The notes: generated from the sequence alone by a model not told the origin. 64,000 bases of DNA from Ganoderma boninense (GCA_002900995.3 CM035305.1:4448467-4512466), one strand, 5' to 3'; counted from the stretch's first letter, positions 42,776-56,638 are shown. Program-made: numbers and translations.

Positions 42776-45700
42776 GGCTGAGGAAGAGCTAGGGCGGGGC
42801 GGCAAGACAAGAGAGCTGAGACAGTCGGCGAGCCCGAGTGCGCTGAGTAAGCAGTGATGTAAGCCGTCGTGCAGACTGCGGACGCGATGGCAAGCAAGGA
42901 GGAGAGTGAATGAGAAAGATTGAGAGGCGGGGTGATGGTGAGGGCGGGAGTCGGCGGAAAAGGCCGAGGAGTTGCGCAAGCTTGGCGGCGCGGGGGTAGG
43001 TCGTGGAGAGATGGGTGGGGTCCCTGAGTTTGGTCCTTTTGGTGCGCGCGGCGAGGAGAGGAAGGGGTGAGGAGGAGAAAGAGGAAATGGCAGGAGTACG
43101 GTGAGGGCGGGAGAAGAAGGTGCGGGACGGCGCTCAGGCGGAACTAAGGCCGAGGAGTTGCGCAAGCTTTGGTGGTGAGATGACAGACGCGGACTGGCAT
43201 CGACTGCACTGCTCGTCCTCGATCCGCCGCGCACCCTGATGTGGGCCGCCCCGCTGACAAAGCCCTGCATCCGTCCCGATCAGTGACTCCGCCGGGACTC
43301 CGCCGGGGCCGCAACCCCACTTGCTCTCCGACCCAACGATGGATCGCTATCAACCGCAACCCCTCCTCCGTCCTCCATCGTACCGCTCGACCGCGTCCTC
43401 TTTGCCCCTCGCTTGCTCGCTTAATTGCCAATTTTATCGAGTCGTTGTTCTCTGCAGCAGCTCTGCGCCATTTCGCAGGGCCTCGTAGCCCATCCTTGGA
43501 TCCTGGACCGTCCTGGAGACTCCATCGCTTTCCACGCCCTTCGACAGGCCGACAAAACCCGAGTGGTCAGACGCCTGGTCCGATGCCATTGGCGTCGAAC
43601 AGCGACGTCCCGAGACGCACGATGCATGACCAGGCCAAGGAACCACTCAAAATCTGAGATGGCCGACGCTAATCACCCCTCCATCCTGTGCTCCTCCCCC
43701 ATTGGGCACTCTAATCTGGCAAGCGCCCACTGCTTCGGCCTCGGGCAAAACGTCTCCGGACGTCCGTTGCCACCTTCTGGGCGCTGTCTTTCCGCCTGTT
43801 CCCGCCAGACTCCAGTCCCACCATCCCCCATCTGGCGCACAGCATCTGACCATCCGCAGCGTTTCCCAACGCCCTTGGGGAGGCCGCCCCACGATGTGCC
43901 GCGCCGCCATACATCGACGCTGCTGTCTCAGTCTGCTGCAGCCACGGCTCGGCCTCCATACGCCACCGCGGCCACACGCCACACCTCGAATCTCATGCAT
44001 CCGACATCCGTATGAAGAGCCTTGGCCCGCGCTGCACGGATCGCAAGCCCTATTCAAAGCGCGGCACCGCGCCAAAGTTCAGGGTGGCGCGCACCTGTCG
44101 GAGACGACACGGTGGGTATGGGAACGAACGCCCCGAACCGGGCGTGCGCTTCCGTCGCGCCTCACCGCCGCCGTCGACTCGTCTCCACTTGCGCTTGGTG
44201 TGCTCGAGCCTGATCTCATGGTATCGGCGCGTTGCTCCGTTTACCACATTCCGTCGAAATTCACCTCTGTACGCACCAGGTAGAAGAGTTTCCTCTTATG
44301 CGAGCACGCGAGGCCTCGACCGTCGACTGTGACCTCAATCACTTATTTCTATGCTGTAAGTACCTGCAGCGATTCCGACCCCATGCCTCAGAATTATCTT
44401 GGAATGTCCGGTTCGGGCTTGTACCGCACGTATTGTTTACCGCACCCGACCGGAGGCGACACCGCTTGCAAATCCCAAACCTCGCTATGCACGTTGATGC
44501 CGATCCCCTCTCGCTCTGCCATCGACCAACGACAGCGTCCACGCCAGAGACAGACTTCGAGCACTAATCTCAGTTTCATCTTGACATCTCCAGGGCCCAA
44601 ACTCTCGTCCGGACGGGGTCCGCACGGCGAAAGAATTTGAAGTGAAGGGAGTTCTCGAAATTAGGCGAAGGCGCTTCCATTGAAGCTCCATCTTCCATCG
44701 CTTGCGAGATTTGCCCTTCACGTCTCCCATTCGAACGCGGTTACGCCATCTCGCACTTCTTCCTCCCAGTCTCCCCACCTCTCGCCAGCTCCCGGACGGA
44801 CGTTCCCCAGCGATGCGATGGTGGGTTCTCGCGCCCGGCGTTTCATAAAACCGCTGTGCATCCAGGAACGCGTTAAGTCCGTAAGTACATAACTTACAAG
44901 CCCCCATTTTTCTTGTTGAAACGCGCATTTACAGATGACCACTAGCACTAGTCGGCCGTCGGCTTTGCTGTGCAATGTGTGTTTTCTGACCTCCGATCGC
45001 GTTTAGCCATGCACATCACGGTCGGCGGGGTATTTAGGCCGGCGGCACGCACGTCCGGTACTGTACGTACTTTGTACCCCACATCGTCTCCGCGTCCTCA
45101 CAATCGACCCGACGGTCGTGCCCGGGACATCTATTACTTAGTATCGTGCGTCAGGCGCACGCCGGCAAGATCATGCGCCCAGCAGTTTCGACTCCGAGGC
45201 CCCGGTGGGCCGTCGTCGAGATGCTTTGGTCGAAGATCGTCCGATGTTCGTGTTTTCGAAACCCGCATCGCTCCCACGTACGTACTGGACTTGTGCGCGG
45301 AACTTCACCGATCCACCGCCGAAGCTATGTACGCTCTCGGAGAGCTCTTGCTGAAGATGCACGGATGCCCTTGGAGATACGGCGAAGGCTGCGTACATGC
45401 TTAGGTACGTCGTCTCGCTACTTACTTACTCGCACCGCGTATGTGCGATATCGATATGCCTGTTTGGAATTCGGAGCTTGCTGGTTCATAACGCTGCACA
45501 GCATCCCCGCGCACGAAAGCCTCATCCATATTCGAGTGACGGGTCGACAACGGTTAAGTGAAGGTTTAGCCATTTAGCCAATGCATCATACAGGACTGCC
45601 GTACTGCATCCTCGATCCCAGTAAATAGCCGGTACTGTAAGTATCCATAATTGCTCGCCTTTAATTTTGATCCACAATCATACGATTTCTCCTCGCAAGT

Positions 45701-48700
45701 ATTGACGTACATCCCGATGCTCAACGTTCAACGCCCACCGGTCAACCTCCCATCTCCATGACCTCGTGTCTCTGGCAAAGGCTGTCGTACTTACGCGACC
45801 ACGAATGCAACCTCCGCTCTCGGTCCCCAACCAACTCAGGCCATGGCCCCTTCAGGCTTCCGCTCTCTCTCCTCCCTCACCGCAACCGTCGACGCGCTTG
45901 CGCACATGCCAGTACAGCAGCACAATCGATCTGCAGTTGCGGCGCGCGCCACCGCCGCCCAAACCCTTCTCCCCACTGCGCAGCGCCCTTCTAGCCTCCA
46001 CGCGTGCACAGCTTCAAGCTCCAGTGCACAGTGGGTGGCCCAGCACGCCTCCGGAGCCCGCGAAGTGCGGACTGAATGGTGTGGCACCCCCAGGTCGACG
46101 GTAGGTTGAGTCTGAAGTCTGATTGTTCGCCCCCGAGGCCTAGGCCAGTCTGCGTCTGCGGGTGGCACCGTGCCCGCCTCTCCACATCCGACAGCTCAGG
46201 ATTCGGAACACCACTGAACAGCAGCCGCAGCACGACTGCGTACTTGCCGCGGCGCGCGAGGCGGCGCGTCCTCTCGGCGCACGCACTGGAGGTATGACGG
46301 CACTGCGAACACCAATACGAAATCATCGCCGCTGGAGTCGGCGATGGTGCTGCAGCTGCAGCCCGAAATAAGTAGCCCTTCGCGATGGTCTCGGGCACCT
46401 ACGGGTGTGTATAGCAGGGCCGGCGTACCTGGGACCGCATCTGCCACATACGCGCACGAAGTACCGGGAACGTGCTGTAGGCAAGTACTGTAATCCGTAT
46501 GTCTTATGCTTCTCGAACCCACGCTGATGCTGATCCTGCGCCCTGGCACAGTTCGCTCGACGTCCGTTCCCACTTCCAGCCAGGGGGATCCACCCACCTT
46601 CCATCCGTATAATATCCATATCCCTACCCACCTTCTATCCGTACAACCATAATACAGAACACAAACTCGGCCGCCGGCGCACACAACGGGCGCTCCGAGT
46701 CTTCCGACGTCGACTCGAGACGCTCCTGCTCTCGAGACCCGCACCCGAACGCGCACCCTCTCCTTCTCCTTCTCCGAAAGTTCCTTCGGCCGAGTCGAAT
46801 CATCCCAGCCTGCGTGCCAAGAGGCGCCAAACTCACCGTCGACAGTCCAATTGACAACATCAACGACTCCCGGAGCGCACGACGGTTCTTGGACAGTGAC
46901 ACGCATGATGGTTCTCCAGCGCCTCAAGAACCTCGCTCTGTATGCACTGTGCCACGAGCGCCCGTCGTCCTCGGAAGGTTAGAGTTCTCAGTTCGGATTC
47001 GAACGTGCTGCCAGTGCACTGTACAAGATTCTGACTACGTCCCGCGTCCGGCCGGCGAAAGGTCGAAGGTCAAAAGAGCGAAGAAGCAAAAAGTCATCGC
47101 GCTTGACGTCATGCCAGTGAGCACTGTATTCAATTGCTACTTCCATCCTTCCCCTGGCCAGGTATCGACGACCCACCCTCCGTCCGCGTTCAGCAGCCCG
47201 CATACACGCGTTCGCTGGCGCTGCGCTGCGATCGCCCGCGGGGGTGACGCGGACATGGCCCCTATGATCTATCCAGCTATCTCGAGTACATCCCCATGCG
47301 CGCCGAGCCCGAGTCCGAGCCCGAGAACATGATCCAGACCCAACGTCAACAGTGGACATGGACGTGGACATGAGCGTGGAGGCCGCGATCGGCGGGATAT
47401 GGAACGTGTACGCGTACGCGTTGTCCGACCGGGAATTGCGCATTGCGCGCCGGCCCGTCGGGGACTGCCTTCGAACGCGCGGGGCCCGCGTGTTCGTAGA
47501 CGAGAGATCGTGATCGCTAAAGTAGTCCCCGTCGGCCGAGTCGGATTCGCATCGCAGTCATTTCCCGGTCGGACAACTGCAAAAAAACTGGGGCCCGGGG
47601 GAAAACCAAGGCTGGAGATCGGCGCCTTCCTGAAGTTCTTGTCTCCTGTTCGCCTTGGTTCCCGAGTCCGGTATCGCCCATGGGCGGGAGTGGGGTTTGT
47701 GCGGCTATGGAGATGTATGTACGTTCTTGTTTTCGAGGGTGGTTCTACTAGGTCCATAGCTCATGATCACAGTTCATGGGCCGCAGCCTTTAGGTTGGCA
47801 CAATTCACGAAACTGTTTGTTTGCGCATGCGCTATCCAAATAGGAGTGCCAAGTACTACCTGCACGTTTATCGCAGAACACTCGCGATGAAGAGACCACC
47901 CAAGGCCCGATTGACGTTAACGTCGCCAAGGTGGCAGCGGCCACGACCCCAGGAGGCTCGGGTTACCGGAAGCAGCGCTGGGAGTCTCACAGGGTGTCGC
48001 TCGACGCTGCAGCCACGTAGCTTCCGCGAGAGGTCTAATGAATCGAACATGCTGCAAATCCCGCATATATTCCATTTGCCTCCGCAGTGGCTCCTGAGCG
48101 AACCTCGGGCCGCTCGGAGTCCAGTAGGCTGTAGAAAGGTCCGACCGTATCGACAACGTGCAGATGCTGATGCTTGGCTGTCGACCCAAGACCTGCCCCA
48201 GAACAACAACAGTATCGAACCACCACGGCACGACACGACGCGACCGCACCGTATTATGCTTGGCCATACGCACTTCCATATGCTGTGGCATAACCTAAAC
48301 CACTAGGCACTTTGTGGCGGAATTAGTGTGTCCTGAACGGTGCGTCTCCTAGGCTGAACGTCGTTGCGTACTGACACTTACTTACCCTTCTAAACCAGCG
48401 TAATGGGAGGCTCCACCCGCGCGCCTCTTATTACCACTGAAGTATGTCTATGACGTCTTTCCCCGACGTTCAATATCTATTCCCTTTTTTCGCACGAATG
48501 CCCCATGGGGCGCCGTCCCCCGATCTGCATGACACGCATCCTCGCCCCTCGACACACAAAGTTCAGTATGGACACTGCGCTGCAGCCCTGTGGTGAAGCT
48601 CGGCTCGATGCCCGACTCGGAGTAGTGGGGCCCGAGACATCGCACGTCAAGCTTAAGGTTGAAGACAAGCACACTGATTGTCCTTGTACCCGCAATTGCA

Positions 48701-50412
48701 GTCCCTCGAGCTCCCGGGCCCCAGTGCAAAACTGGCACCTCCGAGTCAGAACAAGCCACCTGCAATGTGCATGCACTTCCCGCCGGCCGTGCAGCACGGA
48801 CGTTCCGCCCAAGCCACGCATATGATCTTCCGCAGGCCTTCCGAGGACGGTCGCCCGCCAGTCGCGGAACTCGCTCAAGACAAGACCCGCAACCTGCAGC
48901 GCTAGCTCAGGCTGATCCTCCATGCTACTAGCAAACAAGCTCACGTCGTAAGTACTTTACGCCCGCGGGGCCCGGCTAGGACCTGCAGCCGGAACCGGAG
49001 ACCCTAACGCGACCGCACCCGCCTGCTCCAGCCTTTAGTGAACTTGAACTTGTACTTAGGAAGTAACTTATCCTTATCCGTGGCCAAGATCTCGCGGCGC
49101 GGAAGGATCGTCATAGACCGCTCCCCTCGACCGATCCTCGAGCCCCATCCCGAGCTCCCCGTCACGGGTACTACACGTATCTGTATCCTGTATCTCTGCG
49201 GCACTGCCAGCACCGATATCGCTATCTCTGCAGAACTCTGAACTCGTTAGGAACATGCGCTCCTATACGTACCCAGTACTTAAGTATTATTCAACCCACC
49301 TCTCGATCCGGCCACCCCGTCGTCCGCGGCCTCGGACGCGATCGACGACTTTCTTAAGTTAGTACTTGCCCGACGTCACGGCGTCCGTCTCGCTGTCGGA
49401 TCTCGCGATCAGGTTGCCCGGTGCGACTCCTGTGCGTCATCGAGTCATGGGTAATGTCGAGGTGGGGCACGCCCCACCGGCTGCTCGAGCCAAGATTCAG
49501 TGCCAACTGACCGACATCCCCGAGCATGATTCCGTGGCCCTCGGAGTCGCGTTGTAACCGGACCGGGGGGTGTTCGTCCTAGCATAAGCACTGAGGACAG
49601 TGTAAGTAGTGACTCAGATAGTGAGGCATTATCTATCGAGGAGTGACTCGCAGGTGCAGTGCAGGTGTAGTGGGTGGCCACCGCTGCGTCCAACTTCCGA
49701 AAGGCGTCGTGCATGCGGGCCTGGGGAGCATTCGGAAAAAAAACGAAAAGAAGGATGAAACATTGGGAATAGCCGGCGCCGTTCGTAATACCTTGTGTCT
49801 TGTACCTTGTTACCTACTTACGTGCAGAAAAAAATACAGTGCAGAGCAGATGGACCAAGAACTGAGAACTGAATTATAATAAGTACGCGTATGTGTGTAT
49901 TCAGTGAGTGTCATGGGTTGCCAGCGGCGGGAGGATATGCAGGTGCGTGCGGATATGTGTATCGCTTGGGTGAATATTGAAGAGAGTATGCGAGAGTGCG
50001 TGTGAGATGGGTTGGTTGGATGTGCGGAAAGAAGAGAGAACAAAAATGAGGATCGAGGAGCACTTGGAAAAATACAGTTCCGGAAGAAGAAGAAAAATCC
50101 AGGAAGCCAAAAACAACGATGGGGGTTGCTCGCAGTCGACAGAGAAGAAACGGCAGAAGCTGGTAGATCCCGTAGAAGTAGAATCAGAAACAGAAGCCGT
50201 GTCGAGGCGACCCCAAGTCCGCGAAATGGTCGCGGAGATAGCGGGAAGCAAGGCGCGAGATGGGGGCTGCGACGGAGAGGTGACCGGTGAGCGCTGGCTG
50301 GCGACCGCGATCCCAGAGCGCACGTATTGGTAAACACACCGAGGTTTACAAGGTCCGCGTCAGGTCAGCGTCGATGCGAGGTGCGAGGTGCTACTTCCAC
50401 GACGGGCACGTG
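42776..50412. other. Gene-poor region of 7.6 kb
   Basis: No gene could be supported on either strand. Frames of 100-240 codons occur (for example 43702-44283 plus and 46927-46196 minus), but they overlap one another, have no motif and show no consistent introns. The first 500 bases are the promoter side of the YAP1-like gene and contain two similar segments (near 42950-42990 and 43140-43180, both with GGCCGAGGAGTTGCGCAAGC). The motif TAAGTA or its complement recurs through 44.8-49.9 kb. Untranslated RNAs or regulatory DNA cannot be excluded. Confidence 0.55.
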
Positions 50413-52632
50413 TCACTGCATAGCAAGGAGTCGGGATTGGGATTGTGCGGGAGACGGGAGATAGTTGTCGTTACTCACGTAGTATTCTATCTCGAGCTAC
50501 AAAAGAGCCCAGCAACGGTTAGTTCTGCAGGCAGTATGGAATGCACCGCGCATATACTCACGAAGAGGAACGCGGCGTCGCGCGGCCACTTGATGTGCAG
50601 CCCGACGGGGTTGTACATCTCGACGTTCAGCGCATCGATCAGCCCCTTGAGCCGGTCCATCTCCTGCCCACCACCCAACGAGTATAAGTGATCGTTATTG
50701 GGATGTTCTGAACTCGGAGAACAACAACTCGCCTTCTCGTAATGTGTCTTCTTCACCGCGCGCGATATTTGTAGCGTGAAGTACGCGAGAGCGTTGTCGA
50801 CGAAGGCATAGCCGAGACTATGTGCCGAAATGAGGAGCTCGTTGATCGCGTTGATGGTCTCCAAGAACTGGGTCGGTGTTATCTGCACACATCACATAAG
50901 GTCAGCTGTCACAGCTGGCTAAACGGACGTTTGAAAAGAAAACGTGGAATGCGTCATAACCAGTCGTGCAGACATGGACCGCTGAGTTCAGCAGTACGGT
51001 GTGGCATACTGCATATACGCAACACACGTTGAATGTTGCACTTCTGCCCACATCATGTTGTACGACCCACGATGCGAGCGGATGGAAATGGCACCGTGGT
51101 TCTCAGGTCTGGACAGAAGTATTGACGCATGTATGCGGCATGGGCGGAACCACAGGTGCCGTCCCATCACCTCACGAGGGCGGTATGCCCATGTCCAAAT
51201 TACACCAGATACCACCCAGACTACCATGGCTCGAAAGAAGCACTCACCCGTCCTTCCAGTTCCAACGGGTACGTTGGCGCGAACTGTGGGAGCTCCCCTC
51301 CCGAGTAATCCCGCTCAACCCTGACGATCTCCCTGGGGTGGTGCACGCCGATCTGGCCGACCGGGTCCGAGCCGTACGCAGAGTCGGGCTGGCGGCGGCC
51401 CAAAGTAGTACGCCGAGTGCGGGATCCGTGGGCGGCCATGACTGTGTAGCCATCGTCCGAGCGAACATCCCACGTACAAGGCAAGAAGGGGGACAGACGG
51501 ACGGACGATAAAGCAACGAACCTCAGCATGAGCATGCCGTCTCTACACGACTTTCAGGAACGCACCTAGGCTTGCTCCCATACTCCTGCATCTGCATCTG
51601 CATCGGCATCCCCCCCCTTCCCGCGCGGCGCCGTAAGCACGAACCCGCGCGGCTCTCCCGCCGAGCGCATCCCCGCCTCCGCCAAGGCCCGGAGCCCGCG
51701 AGGTCGTCCTCCTCGTACTCCCCCTCATCGTCCCCCGTCCCTCGTCCTCATCGTCCTTGAGCTTGTGATCTGCGCCCTCGTACTCGCCCTCCTCCTCGTC
51801 CCCCTTCCGCCTGCGTCTCCGGCGGTGCGGCGCCGCATGGACGTCGAGGCCGAGGCTGAGCGGGTGCTCGTGCACCGGCTCGCCCGCCGCGGCGAACGAG
51901 CCGTACAGCGTCGAGCCCGCGTCCGTGTGCGCCCGCGCGTCCGCGTCCGCCGCGGTCGCGTCGGAGGCCCGCGGGGGGGCCTCGTCGGGTCCCCCGTCGA
52001 CGTGGATCGTCAGCTCCGTGTCCATCCCGATGCCCCGTTCCTCGTCCTCTCCCTCTTCCTCGCTCTCCCCGTCCTCGTCCCTGACCTTGTGATCTGCGCC
52101 TTCTGCCCGCCGGTGCCCGTCTTCATCTTCTGAAGGGTCTCGCACGGGCCCCGAGATGTCGATGACGCTGGGGACGCGGGGCGAGTCCGGCTCGTCCGTC
52201 TCCGTCTCCGGCTTCTAGCTTCAGCTCTGCTTCTGTTTCTGCCTTCGACATCGTCCGAGTGTGCGAAGATGACGATGGAGGTGATGCTGGTGGTGGTTGT
52301 GGTGGTGATAATGGTGGTGGTGTCATCCTTCCGAGCTCCTTATCTGGACGCACCGAGAGGTCGCCGGGCTTGCGGCGAAGTGACGGTTCCTGGTCGTGGT
52401 TGTGGTTGGGAGAGAGGGCGTCCTGGGGCTCGGAAGGCGTCGTCGTGGGATGGGGAGGCCCGATGGGTGAAGGGTTACTGTTCGCCCCGGCCGGCACCGT
52501 GACCGTGGCTGCTGCTGTTGCTGCTGCGACCGCGTGTGGAGGGGCCAGCGCGGGAGCGGCGGATTCGGGCGAGCCTGATGAACCTTCGATGACAGGCGGT
52601 AAGGGCGAGGGAGAGCGCGAGCTTGAACTCAT
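50413..52632 (-). CDS. ERF4: Ras palmitoyltransferase subunit Erf4 (Golgin A7/ERF4 domain)
   Basis: Erf4 is the partner that stabilises the DHHC palmitoyltransferase Erf2, which lipidates Ras at the ER/Golgi. The conserved C-terminal half is clear: VGQIGVHHPREIVRVERDYS, GGELPQFAPTYPLELEGR, ITPTQFLETINAINELLI, HSLGYAFVDNALAYFTLQIS, MDRLKGLIDALNVEMYNPVG, LHIKWPRDAAFLF and LEIEYY. It is spread over four exons and stops at TGA 50413-50415. The N-terminal half (ATG 52632, MSSSSRSPSPLPPVIEGSSG) is long, Pro/Ser-rich, then very acidic, and is probably disordered. Apparent one-base indels lie near 52212, 51740, 51601 (a run of eight C) and 51386. Correcting the last one gives YYFGPPPADSAYGSDP, typical of the family. 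The exact N-terminal sequence is therefore unreliable. Confidence 0.82.
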
Positions 52633-54458
52633 GGTTTGGGTACTGTAAGTTAAAGACGTCCCTGGCAGTGGTAAGTAGTATCGCCGGCAGCCAGTTGGGG
52701 CAAGGGCAACAGCCGGGAGAATAGCGATGACGGCACTGGCAGGGCGCAGAGAGTCTACCACGAACCCCTAGCCTGGCAAGAGGGCGGACGGTGAGATGCA
52801 CAAGGAGATGAGCTAGCAGGAGGGCGGCGTGCCAGTGCCACACTGGCCTGGCGTGCAAAACGGATTGGGACGGAGGATCTGCGCGCGGGAACTGGCGACA
52901 GGATGCACACATGTTTAGGCGCTTGGTCTGGTCCCTGGCGTCTAAACGCCGACCAGCTAGGGTTCGTTCGGTCCCGACCGCAATCGTTTGTAACCTGTAT
53001 AACCCTACTTACCTTGGCTTGAACCATCCCAACGCACTGCTTTCCTAGATCTTGCCCTTTGGTCGGGCTTCTGGGATTTAAATATCGCATGCCGCATTAA
53101 CACATCGAGACTGATCCCGGAGAGCCTTCTGCATGATGTCAAAGTTTGCCAGATGAAGCCGGTGGACCCTGCGCAACTGTGCGACGAGCACCCCAGAACG
53201 TCTCGTAGGCTTGTACGTCTCATTCATATCGACTGCGCCTTATAATTGCTTCCTTTCGAGTTGCGAGTTTAGGTTTACACTGGACCCGTGCCCCTGCATG
53301 GCCAAATGATCACTGTCAATATGCATTACATGCGACGATCGTGCATAGCCAGTGCATTTTAGGTAGGCAAGACCACATAGATGGAAGGTGGTCATCCTAA
53401 CCCCTCGCTGCGTAGGTTCTACCCTCCTTCGAGGATCGTTTGGATACCATGCAGATGGGCCTATACCATTCTGTGTGAAGGGGCTGATCGACGGATACTA
53501 CCCAGCTGTTGCGCCAGGTATGGTGCATAGTGCGTTCGCCTTCAAGCGAATGTTAACATCTATACGGGCCCCTTGCGTTGTCGGAGAACGGGCCGTGAAA
53601 GGTGTCGCCATGAACTCGAAGAAACACTGCGAGTGCGCGATTTCCGTGCCATAGGAGGATGCACCTCTTCTCGTCGCCCCCACCCGCCTTCACGAATCTC
53701 GCTCGCTAGTCGTCTATGCAGTTTCGGTACGGGCATCCGGGTCGGTCACCAGCCTCGCAGACTGCTATTCAAGCTCAGAAATGCATAGCGTGGAAAGGAG
53801 GTGGTTCATCGTGTCGCGGATGTTGCGTGAGAGGGTACCACACTTGTGCTATGGCCCTGCAAGTGCTTTCTGCATACCGAACAACAAAACTCTGTGAACT
53901 CACGTCTGGTAGAAGGTAGGACAAGTTTATGAGCTGGCCGCCGTGACCGCCTGACAACTTGTGACTGCCTTTGGTTGCAGCAACAGTCACGGTGCAAACC
54001 ATCACCACGACGATTCTATGGAAAATTTTCTCCTGCTGAAGGGCGAATGCCGATCATGTCCCCAATTCGGGTGCCTGTCCTCGATACGCCGTCTCACGGC
54101 AAAAGTGCATCTGTCGGACGCCATGACCCCGGTACGTGGCGACGTCGTTTCGCTTGTACGTACCCCAACACCTGACCGTCTGTGCCGTCTGTGCAGTAGT
54201 CGACGCGATCGAGTCGTGGTCTTGAGCTCGCGATCGCAACGAGTGTGGGGGGCCCGACACAGCTCCCCGTCCGAAAAGTCCGATTATTCTGCCCAAACCC
54301 TCGTAGGCCGTCCGACCCGATGTCTATTCAGTGCAGATCGACATCACGATAAATGTCGCGTAACGAACATAGTAAGTTGTATAACCATATTCTCCCGCCC
54401 ACTCCGGGCCGCCGTCGTGTTCTACTATAATCGTTCATGAGCTGCCGCAGTCCCTTTC
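52633..54458. other. Intergenic region with no supported gene
   Basis: The upstream side of ERF4 contains pyrimidine-rich promoter-like sequence. Beyond about 53000 only short frames without motifs occur. Confidence 0.5.
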
Positions 54459-55645
54459 ATGCCCGGCTATTTCCCGACATTAATCTCTCCGTCTCCTTCA
54501 TTTCCGCTCCGTCTTCGTCCTTCCCGCGACAGCCAGGCAGACGCACGCGTATGCCTCGGGGTTGCTCCCCCTAAGGCAACTCGTCTCGCCATCACCGTCC
54601 GAGCCCTTGGCGACCGCAGCCGTCAAATTCATTGTCCTCCCAATTCACATCATTCACTTCTCCGAGTCCGACCCGCAGTCCTCAGTCCTTACAGGGTCTT
54701 CTTCTCTCCACGTTCGAGGATGGGCTTCGCCGGGCCCGTATCCGACATTCGAGCTACCCAAGAAACGGCGACGACCCCGGTCCACGCCCAAATCGGCCTC
54801 CGAGCTTCCTCCCGCCAGAACTAGAACTACGTAGTGGCGCGCCACCACGATCCATACTCTATCTCTATTTCCTCTTCCTCCCTCAGGTCGACGCCGCACG
54901 CAGCCCGCTCAAGCTCAGGCTCAAGCTCGGGACCCATGGCCAATGGCTGGCATGCCCCCACCTCCGATCCTCTCTTTCACTCCTAGTCCGTCTCTCAGCG
55001 TGACTGCGCCCCCCGCAAAGTCACTCGACAACGGCCGATCGGCGGCAGGCATTACGTCCCTACCTTGACCTCTCGACTTGCATGTAGGCCCATCGGCTTC
55101 TGCCGTCTCTTCTGTCGTCAGCGAGACGATCGACCTCTGCCCGTCTCATGCATCCGAATCATGACCGGGGGAAGCCGCACTGCTCGAGTCCGCTGTCGCT
55201 TCCGATCCCCAGACGCGAGGGACGAACTCAAAGACTGAGACTGCCGGCGGAAGCAACGTTAGCTCCAGCACGCCCAATCCCAGCCAATCACCGTCTGCAC
55301 CTGCACTGCGCCGTTTACCGTAATGGCATTTACACAGTACATGTTCGCCTCGATCATACATATACATCGAGGCTATCGCAGCTCTTGCTCACCGAGGACA
55401 CGGCTCGTTCGTCAGGTTCCCACTGGCAGGTCCACCTTGCGACTCGAACGCCGCGCCTCCCGCACCCTCGCTTCGACCCGGCGATCTACACGCCGCCTGC
55501 CAGTGACGAGTGACACGGCCCACTCCCCGGGCCTCTCGTCTACTAAGTAGCCGCGTGGCCTGCCGCGATCACCAGTGCGAGTGAGCCCCTCCGCCCTCGG
55601 TCCCTCATCCGCGCACTCTCCAGCAATCGCCGGCCCGTACATCTA
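54459..55645 (+). CDS. Possible Ser/Pro-rich nuclear protein, frame broken
   Basis: The plus strand holds several protein-like stretches in shifting frames. They include SSQFTSFTSPSPTRSPQS, YPTFELPKKRRRPRSTPKSA with a nuclear-localisation-like basic cluster, and PPPPILSFTPSPSLSVTAPP. Further on are SAVSSVVSETIDLCPSHASE and GTNSKTETAGGSNVSSSTP, and near the end SPSALGPSSAHSPAIAGPYI with a stop at about 55645. The composition is like that of a transcription factor without its DNA-binding domain in view. Introns and indels would both be needed to join the pieces. ATG 54459 is only one possible start. It could equally be a decayed gene. Confidence is low. Confidence 0.3.
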
Positions 55646-56638
55646 ACGCTTATGAAGCCCAACCGTTACCCAACGATGAAGACGCAAATGCATAGCCGCA
55701 CAGCAAGTTCATATAGCACCACTTACCTCCGATTCTGCACGTGGGTGCGCGTAAGTCCCTACAATGCATCGTGGTTTCTCCTTTGTCTCACATCGGTCAC
55801 TCGTATACGTTCATGCTCCTGTTTCGACGAGCAGGACTTTGGTTTGTACATGACGCGATGAAGATGGGAGGCTGTTGGCTTTGCTGTAAATAGGCGCTGT
55901 GTCGCCCTTCGAAGTCCTTCACGGACTCAGTTCGATCAGAGAGCAGGCTTCTATGACTGTTCTGCATGTGTCTCATACGGCTTTGGCTTTCGAGATTCTG
56001 TGGAGCGATCCCGGCCGACAGCGGCCTTCCCCTTTTACCTTCTCCGTGCATCCTCTGGTGCGTTGTTCTGCGGTTGCCTGCGTGTCTCGTAGTATATATA
56101 CTGACTTTGATTAGGCTTTGTCGTCCCCTATGCACCTTTTGAGTCGCAGTTTGGACCCCGGCGCGTCTGCCCTCCTTCTGCAGTGGTTGCAGGATTCCAG
56201 CAGCCTTGCATTGAACACGGTGATGGGCGGCGGCCGATGGACGATGGTGCCGGCTTCCTTTGAACAGTTTGATTCCATGGCCGCTGGATGAAGGTAGATC
56301 GAGGGCTAGGGGGGAGCCGTGACGGGGTTGAGTTCAAATGGTCTACCAACGACGTTTCCGCTCCGCAACCTTTCTATCGTAAGGAACAAGAAAATAAACG
56401 GTTTGACTACCCATTGCTCCCCTTCATTGCTGATTTATGCTTCCGAGCCTTCGCTTTCCGCCTTCGTCGTCGGAAGTGACGTCCACCTCCCAATGCCCCT
56501 ATTGTTAATCTCGAGTGCGAGCGAGGCCCTGACTTTGGTCTTCCTTGCTAGTCCCTACCTCCTCGGATACGGTCTTCTCTTCCACCGAGACCATCGCATC
56601 AACCACTAACACTCTCAAGTCTCCAACTACGACGGATC

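Noticed and set aside
43702..44283. 194-codon plus-strand frame
   Set aside because: High Arg/Pro/Ser from GC bias; other frames are open over the same bases and no domain is visible.
46196..46927. 243-codon minus-strand frame
   Set aside because: Contains low-complexity Arg-Val repeats and no family signal; opposite strand is equally open.
46950..47060. tRNA-like stretch around GGATTCGAACG
   Set aside because: Only the T-loop-like bases fit; no acceptor stem or D arm can be formed.
47269..47890. Overlapping frames on both strands of about 160 codons
   Set aside because: Derived from simple repeats (GAGCCCGAGTCCGAG type) and lacking motifs.
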